This document shows, one piece after another, positions 55,881 through 61,958 of a stretch of 64,000 nt of DNA; positions within the stretch are counted from its first letter, which is position 1, and every line of letters begins with the position of its first letter. The notes under the pieces are model-generated. The model ran no database searches. It was not told the origin of the DNA and was given only the letters and a program-made list of their open reading frames with translations. Both the position numbers and the translations under genes were made by a program. Origin of the DNA: Deuterostichococcus epilithicus (Eukaryota; Chlorophyta; Trebouxiophyceae; Prasiolales; Stichococcaceae); contig JAVTLE010000008.1 in the NCBI GenBank assembly GCA_033439295.1, positions 1,860,001 through 1,924,000 of the forward strand. Direction: 5' to 3'.

Positions 55881-56041
55881 CCGAGGATGCGCATGCGCAA
55901 GCCTCAGCCTACCATAAATTATTCCGTCGGAACGCAGACTTGCTACGACCATAGAGCGACCGCAAGCAGAGTGCAAGGCGAGCAGTCAACTCTACCGCCG
56001 ACCCCTTCGTGATCAGGTCGAACGGCCGGACAGGTAAGTAT
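55880..56041 (-). ncRNA. U1: U1 spliceosomal snRNA
   Basis: The transcribed strand starts ATACTTACCTG, the invariant 5' end that pairs with 5' splice sites. Stem-loop I has loop GATCACGAAG (U1-70K site) closed by CGACC/GGTCG. Stem-loop II has loop CTTGCACTC (U1A site). The Sm site is AATAATTTATGG (about 55923-55912), followed by a 3' hairpin GCTGAGG ... CCTCGGC. The length of about 162 is canonical. The upstream element ACCCATAAC lies at 56104-56112. Confidence 0.96.
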
Positions 56042-56103
56042 GCTGTAAACGAGTTTTCAAACAGGACTTCGATCGATGGTTAGATGCATCTCCCAAACGA
56101 CCA

Positions 56104-56112
56104 GTTATGGGT
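56104..56112 (-). promoter_or_regulatory. snRNA upstream element of U1
   Basis: ACCCATAAC on the transcribed strand, 63-71 bases upstream of the U1 5' end. No TATA box is evident between it and the RNA. Confidence 0.75.
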
Positions 56113-56405
56113 TAGGGGTGCTGCACATGACGCTTGCCAGCAGGCGGCTTGTGGCAGGCCTTGACAGCGTGCAGGCATACAGGATATCTAGCAGCAATTG
56201 AGCGNGGCTTTGTAACAGCCAAGCCGGCAAGCACGTGCAAAGACTGCTCACCAAATTGTTTGCGCATCTTGGATCTTCGACTTGCCGCCGCCAACGCTGT
56301 ATGCCAAAACTTAGCCAGTTGAGCACTCAGCAAGCAAGCAGCTGAACAACCCAATGCCTGCAAGTGACTTTCTGATCACGATCTGATCATCATGGCCACA
56401 CCTGC

Positions 56406-56510
56406 AGGTCGTCATGAAAATCGGATGACTCTACGGCAGCAGGTCGTCATGAAAATCGGATGACTATACGGCAGCAGGTCGTCATGAAAATCGGATGACT
56501 ATACGGCAGC
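56406..56510. repeat. 35-bp tandem repeat, three copies
   Basis: AGGTCGTCATGAAAATCGGA plus TGACTCTACGGCAGC repeats three times without spacers. Copies 2 and 3 have TGACTATACG instead of TGACTCTACG. Each unit holds a small inverted pair (GTCAT ... ATGAC). It lies in the spacer between U2 and U1. Confidence 0.95.
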
Positions 56511-56710
56511 ACAGCCGTCGCAACAGCTGTCGATGTGCTAGAAGGCAGCGTTGCCAATGCAGGTCCTAGCTCTCCAGGGTGACACCTGCAATGGGTATAA
56601 AGGTTTCAACTCCAAGCCCCAAAGTTTGCGGCAGCTGAGAAAGATCTGCGGCGTGGCGGCACAAGAACTGCCACCCGCAGGTGGATTGGGCATGTTGAGG
56701 ACACGCATGT

Positions 56711-56766
56711 GAGAAGGAGGGGGGGGGGGTGGCGGATATGGTTTTGGGTGGGGGAGGGCTGCTCGG
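56711..56766 (-). terminator. C-rich tract after U2 (putative 3'-end signal)
   Basis: Starts ACCGAGCAGCCCTCCCCCAC after the terminal U2 hairpin on the transcribed strand and continues C-rich to about 56711. Confidence 0.45.
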
Positions 56767-56951
56767 TCATGGCTGTAGTGCAGTGCCATGTCCAAGCGGG
56801 CAGGTCCGACCGACGCAAGCGTCGGTATGGTNGAGCCTACCGCCCAGAAAAATTCATTTGATCGAAACGGTTCAATGAACCGATATCAGCGATCAAACTG
56901 ATAAGAACAGATACTATACTTGATCTTAGCCAAATAGGCCGAGAAAGGTAT
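56766..56951 (-). ncRNA. U2: U2 spliceosomal snRNA, variant branch-recognition site
   Basis: The transcribed strand starts ATACCTTTCTCGGCCTATTT, then GGCTAAGATCAAGTATAGTA and TCTGTTCTTATCAGTTTGAT, diagnostic for U2. Stem IIa/b (CGGTTC-ATT-GAACCG type), an Sm site (AATTTTTCTGG, about 56854-56844), a perfect stem-loop III (ACCGACGC/GCGTCGGT) and stem-loop IV (CATGGC-ACTGCACTACA-GCCATG, the U2A'/B'' site) complete it, at about 186 bases. The branch-point recognition segment is ATAGTA instead of the usual GTAGTA. One undetermined base (N, 56832) falls between the Sm site and stem III. The upstream element is at 57013-57021. Confidence 0.95.
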
Positions 56952-57012
56952 ATTTGAAACTGTGCATGCCTGACTGTCATGGTTCGGGAGCAATAGCCCG
57001 CATACGCCTCGA

Positions 57013-57021
57013 GTTATGGGT
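57013..57021 (-). promoter_or_regulatory. snRNA upstream element of U2
   Basis: ACCCATAAC on the transcribed strand, 62-70 bases upstream of the U2 5' end. Confidence 0.75.
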
Positions 57022-57369
57022 GGAACCTCATGCCTGATGTGTGGAGCTGCGCCTGTTCCTTGCCTTTCGGCCAGCATGCTTCCGGTGGCCATGGGTTTGG
57101 CAACTCAATTTTCTAGTCACGTATGTATTGCACTGCAATGTCCGGGCACACTGCGACAATTCCCAATCATCATGCGAGTGCCGCTCTTGACCACATGGGC
57201 TGGGGCCGTGGGGCGCCAGTGCGGCGGCACCAAGACTCCATTGAATACAGCCGCCAACTTGCTCTGTGGCTCAGCACACCAAAGAAGGCGATCCTGGCGG
57301 CCACCTGGCACGCTTCAGATGTCTACAGGGTTGGCAACACTGATCCGTTGATCATCTGATCCGCTTGCC

Positions 57370-58313
57370 CATAACAATGGGCGTTCCGCGTTCGCCAGGG
57401 GCGAGACGCTAAATTGAATGTCAGTCGAAAAGGGCCAGCCAGGTGGCTAATCAGGCCGGCCGAGGGATGACAGCACTGGGCNGNGCAGCACCCTGTGGCG
57501 AAAACGGCTACAGCAGAATGACACGTCGCAACATGCAGCAGCTGGCATGGCATGCTCATGCTAGTACGATCGCAGGACTCGTACAGATAGCAAATCAGCA
57601 TGCTCCAGGACACTCACGGCTCGGGGTGAGGAAATGCATGACGCAGCGTCAGCGCGACGGGAGAGCCGAAAGCGCTCGCACATCAGTGCAGAAGCACTTC
57701 TGACGTCTGCTGGAACGAGCACGCGCAATTTGCCGCATGCAGCTCGGCTGCCAAGCATCCCCAGCCAGGCACAGCCAGGAGGATGGCTGGGGATTCAAAA
57801 GTCCTTAGTTATCCCCCGTCATTGATCCCTCCGAAACGCCCCTTATGCAACCTGCTGCAGCGCGCACAGCGGCTGCCAGCTGCAGCAGCTGCGCAACCTG
57901 CCTGCGGATTGCTCTGCAGCCTGAAGGCTTCCGAATCACAGTCTGCGTCTGGCAATCGCGAACACAACCCTCGTTAAAGGACCAGAGGGGTTAGGACGGG
58001 TGTGCTTCCCCGTTCTATGGAAAATTGTACTAAAAGCGCGGAAACGATTCTTACATCAACTCGCCAAATCTTACGACGCCGGCTGCCGGGGCGCCGCGCC
58101 CACGGCCAGCCGCAGCGCGAGGCGCCTGCCTCACGCAAGGTCTGCAGACTGACCCAAGGAACAGCTGACGGACCACGGAAGACCCGAAGCCGCAGTCTGA
58201 CACCGGCAGAAGGCGGAGGAGGTTTTCCGTCGACGACTCTTAGGGTTTACAACGGCCAGGCGGAAAATTTGAGTGTACAAGTTTGAATCATCGAAGGTGA
58301 TCAAACTAAAAGC
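57370..58313. repeat. About 1-kb repeat, copy 2
   Basis: Starts near ACAATGGGCGTTCCGCGTTC and ends near GAAGGTGATCAAACTAAA. It aligns along its length with copies 1 and 3 and holds two undetermined bases (57482, 57484). Middle part (about 57775-57830) is shorter than in copies 1 and 3. The plus-strand frame 58002-58286 corresponds to that of copy 1. Confidence 0.9.
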
Positions 58314-58342
58314 CAGAAAGAAAGCCGCAGCGTGAAGTCCCA

Positions 58343-59358
58343 CAAACAACAATGGGCGCTCGCCGGGGTCGAGACGCGAGTTTGATCAGATCGCTCGAAA
58401 GGGGCCAGTCGAAAGGGGAGCGGCCAGGTCGGTGATAAGGCTGGCCTGCCGAGGAATGACAGCACCGGGCAGCACCCTGTAGCGAAAACGGCCACAGCAA
58501 AATGACGCATCGCAACATGCAGCAGCTGGCATGGCATGCTCATCCTCATATCATCGCAGGACTCATACAGATAGCAAATCAGCACGCTCCAGGACTCTCA
58601 CGGCTTGGGGTGAGGGAAAAATTCAAGAAATGCGCATGAGAATCAGGGCGACATGAAGTTTCCACGCCGAAAGCGCTCGCACATCACTGCAGAAGCCTTT
58701 CTGACATCTGCTGGAACAAGCAGGCGCAATTTCCCGCATGCAGCTCGGACGGCGAGCATCCCCACCTTGGACATGAACAGTCCCCCTCGTACTTGGCAGG
58801 TGGGCGAGTAAAGTTACCCACGAGCGGAAGCTGAGCAAAAGTTACACTTTGTCTCAATTTTCCCCCGTTATTGATCCTTTCGGAGCGCCCCTTTTTGAAC
58901 CTGCCGCAGCACGCAGCGGCTGCCAGCTGCAGCAGCCGTGCAACCTGCGTGCGGACCGCTCTGCAGCCCGAAGGCTTCCGAATCACAGTCTGCGTCTGGC
59001 ATTCGCGGATATCACCCTCGTTTTCATGCCTAGCAATAAGTACCCAGAATCATCCCCCGTTCTATGGAAAATCGTACTAAGGGCGCGGAAACGAGTCTTA
59101 CATCAACTCGCCAAATCTTACAACGCCGGCTGCCGGGGCGCCGTTCGCACGACCAGCCGCAGCGCGAGGCGCCTGCCTCACGCAAGGTCTGCAGAATGGC
59201 CCAAGGAACAGCTGACGGACCACGGAAGACCCGAAGACGCAGGTTGCCACCGGCAGCAGGCGTAAGAAGTTTCCCGTCGACGACTCTTAGGGTTTACTAC
59301 GGCCAGGCGGAAAACTTGAGTGCATCAGTTTGAATCACCGAAGGTGATCAAACTAAAA
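58343..59358. repeat. About 1-kb repeat, copy 3 (tandem with copy 2)
   Basis: Begins about 30 bases after copy 2 ends, so copies 2 and 3 are head-to-tail. It starts ACAACAATGGGCGCTCGCC and ends TTTGAATCACCGAAGGTGAT, CAAACTAAA. The terminal hairpin is best preserved here: GTTTGAATCACC and GGTGATCAAAC pair with one bulged base around a CGAA turn. The plus-strand frame 59064-59333 corresponds to those of the other copies. Confidence 0.9.
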
Positions 59359-59388
59359 TGCAGCTTGCTGCACATGCATCGGCCGCTC

Positions 59389-61054
59389 CTAAGCATAGAC
59401 GCCTGCCGTCACACGCTGCCACTGCAGTGCCGCGACTGCTGCATTCACGCTGTGCAGCACTAGCCGCGCAGCCTGCAATTGCAGCGGCCCGAGCGCATGC
59501 GCTGGCAGCCAGTCCTCTGCGCTGTACAGGGCCGCATACCGCAAGTTGGCGCTGACCGCCATGAATGCCGCACGCCGCAGTGCACTTTGCAGCACGTGGG
59601 CAGGCTGCTGGCGCTGCGTTGATGTGGCTATGTCGTGCACAATGCTGCTGCCGCCCGCTGCCTTGTGGGCTTCTGCAGATTGTCCTGAGCTACCCAAACT
59701 GATGGCGCTCCCAGCCCATCCGCGCCGAGTCGCAGCAAGCCGGCGTGCTGTGATGCTGCCGGCGCAGCCTGTGCCCAGGCCGACTAGGCCCAGGCCGAGC
59801 CCCTGTCGCATCAGCCGCTGGAGGATGGCGAGCAGCCCTGGCTTGCCGCCAGAGGCGGCCGACACTGCCCTGCACGGTCCAGAAGTGGCTGCGTGTCGCT
59901 ACAGACTGCAAGCTGAAGTGCATCATAGGTGGGACGCAATGCATGGCTGGCGCTCATTTGAGCGTCATCCTCACAGCAGCGCTGTGAGTGTCTGGAATTC
60001 ATCAAGGGCAGATGGCAGGCAAATGTGTTCAGGCAATCCCATGAAACACATACCTGAGCAGGACCGGCGGCAATGTCTGGCTGAAACCGCCGTGGTGCCT
60101 GAGAGTGATCGTGTCCGCTCGCACGCGCCTTGAGAAAGGCTCGCTGGCGAAGCCGAGCACCAGGGCGTTCAGTAGCGACACAAACACCTGCCAGTGAACA
60201 GTGAATGCCAGCAACAATCAGCGTCCGTTCGACATCTGCTCCAAGTGCGGGGTTTGCAGCGACATTGGCAACAGCGGGTAACTAGGATTCATGGCAGCAT
60301 GCTCATAGAAAGGTGACCGGAATGCGCCTCGCCTGGCTGGCGACAACCTCCGAGCGCTGCAGCGATTCGTCCGGATGCGTCGCGGCGTTGACGCCCAAGA
60401 CGGCGGCGACGTCCATGCCGCCTGACGCGACCACCTTCCACACGAACCAGGGGTCCGCCTCCAAACGCGTCCGCACGCCGATGGCGACCCTGAGTGCAGA
60501 GCATATGGCAGTACCTCTCAGATGACTGGAACGGATGAGGGTCGTATTGCGTCTCGTGTGTTCCCTTGGCACCACTAAGCAGCAAGTCGAAGCCATGCGT
60601 CTGGAACCTGCTCGAGAGATGGAACTTGCCTGTCGAAGGGGCTGCCGGCTGCCTCCTCGCCGTCATCATGGTTGCCGCCTCCGCTGTCCCCTCCTCCGCC
60701 GCCGCTGCCCTGGGGCGGCTTGCCGCCGCCACCGCCCCAGCCCCAGCCGCCACCGCCATCCCCACCGGTCTCCGTTTGCGGTCGCGGCTGGTGCTGGACC
60801 CGCGTCACTGGTGCCTCGTACGCTGTGGCATGCATCCTATGCTCTGGCCGCCCTCGTCGGGAACGGCGCTCAAGGGCTGGCTGCTGCAGGCGCTGGTCAC
60901 CATATCCCCCTTGAAAGGCTGCACAGAGCTGCGCCGGTTGCTGATGCTGCCCAGTGGGAGCCAGCCGCGCGCAGCGCGGGCGCGCCGGCGCGGCCGCAAT
61001 CAGCTGCGGCGCCCGCGCCGCGCTCTCAGCTGCGCGCGCATCACACAGCGGCAT
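59389..61054 (-). CDS. RETICULATA-related (DUF3411) plastid membrane protein
   Basis: ATG at 61054. Next come about 50 Ala/Arg-rich residues (possible transit peptide), a Gly-rich stretch (WGWGGGGGKPPQGSGGGGGD, about 60740-60690) and DUF3411 blocks: RLEADPWFVWKVVASGGMDV (about 60472-60410), VFVSLLNALVLGFASEPFSR (about 60189-60130), GLGLGLVGLGTGCAGSI (about 59805-59755), and a final exon ending ANLRYAALYSAEDWLPAHAL, RLVLHSVNAAVAALQWQRV and TAG at 59391-59389. The order and the terminal NLRY-E---R--N---A--QW pattern match the RETICULATA/LCD1 family, plastid envelope proteins affecting leaf and plastid development in plants. Their biochemical function is unknown. Its start lies 15 bases after the stop codon of the next upstream coding sequence on the same strand, in the same frame. 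Confidence 0.78.
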
Positions 61055-61069
61055 GCGTGTGGCGCGCAC

Positions 61070-61407
61070 TCATGCGTCCGGCTTCTTGACCGCCTTGTTC
61101 GGCTCCTTGGCTGCGGCAAGCTTGAGCGTCTGGACGGTCGACTGCACCTCCTTGACGTTCTTCTGCCGCGTGCGCTTCTGGGTCTTGGTCAGCGGCGGCA
61201 GCCCCCACTGCCGGTTGTGAGAGGCTCAGCGTCAGTCACTACTCTTATGCCGTCAGAACATCGGTTGGCCTTGTCGGCGTTCATGCAGCATGCATGCTCG
61301 GCCGCCGGGGCAGCGCAGGGAACTTCAGCATGTTCACTCACCGGCTTGTTCCAGAGCCGGCCGCCGGTGTTCTTGTACACGATGAGCAGAGGCCTGGAGA
61401 AGAACAT
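61070..61407 (-). CDS. Small basic protein, family not recognised
   Basis: Two exons, 61407-61342 and 61207-61070, with donor CCG|GTGAGT and acceptor CGGCAG, encode 67 residues: MFFSRPLLIVYKNTGGRLWN, then KPWGLPPLTKTQKRTRQKNV, KEVQSTVQTLKLAAAKEPNK and AVKKPDA. The first exon may extend further, since the frame is open back to an acceptor at about 61429 (TTGCAG|ACAGAG), so an earlier start exon is possible. Basic, Lys/Arg-rich and compact, it could be a mitochondrial ribosomal or other RNA-associated protein, but I do not recognise the family. Strong codon bias and clean splice sites support a real gene. Confidence 0.55.
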
Positions 61408-61429
61408 GGGCAGGCGATGCTCTGTCTGC

Positions 61430-61958
61430 AACGGAATCCGGCTGTGTGCTGGAGCTAATCCGACTGCTGCGTCCTGTTTGCCTGCTCTTATGCACTAGCG
61501 CGGCAAAGACCAGGAGGGAGATCTTGTTGGAAGTTGCAAGTACATGCTGGACGCTGGGGGTTTGCAGGTGTGAAGTTGGCGGGTCAAATGATCATCTGGC
61601 GAGTCTGGGCAAGTGCAGGCAAATGACAGGGCACAGGTCACAGCTTGAAGCTCACACCGTGATTACATGTACGCAACTGTACAACAGGCTTGCAAATCAG
61701 CCTGGCTCAGTTGTCTGCGAGCTAGCCTGCCTTGGTCTCGCGACGTCTGCCGAGACGCGTTGAACGTCGATTCCACACGCTTGGCCCCCTTCAGTGTGCC
61801 GACCGATGCCAGCCTGCAGAACTGAGGATGATTGCACCGTCTGGTGTATCTCGTAACAGCTTTCTTGGCCCTCGGTCCTTGGCATAGACAGCCAGAAGGC
61901 AGCTTGTGTTGTACCAGCATCCACGGTCCATACCCGAAAGCCCAGAGAGTGTGCCCCT
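61430..61958. other. Region upstream of the prolyl hydroxylase
   Basis: No conserved exon was recognised. It may contain a first exon of the small basic protein gene (-) and the promoter of the hydroxylase (+). Confidence 0.4.

Noticed and set aside
56406-56510. CRISPR-like short repeats
   Set aside because: The three units are contiguous with no spacers, and the genome is eukaryotic.
52185-59358. The 1-kb repeats as a DNA transposon with transposase
   Set aside because: No transposase motif or convincing terminal inverted repeat was seen; the shared frame is short and matches no family I know.
50000-60000. A U6 snRNA gene completing the set
   Set aside because: No ACAGAGAAGATTAGC-type sequence was found on either strand. 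ACAGAGAGAAGCTGTGG at about 54177 resembles it only superficially and lacks the rest of U6.
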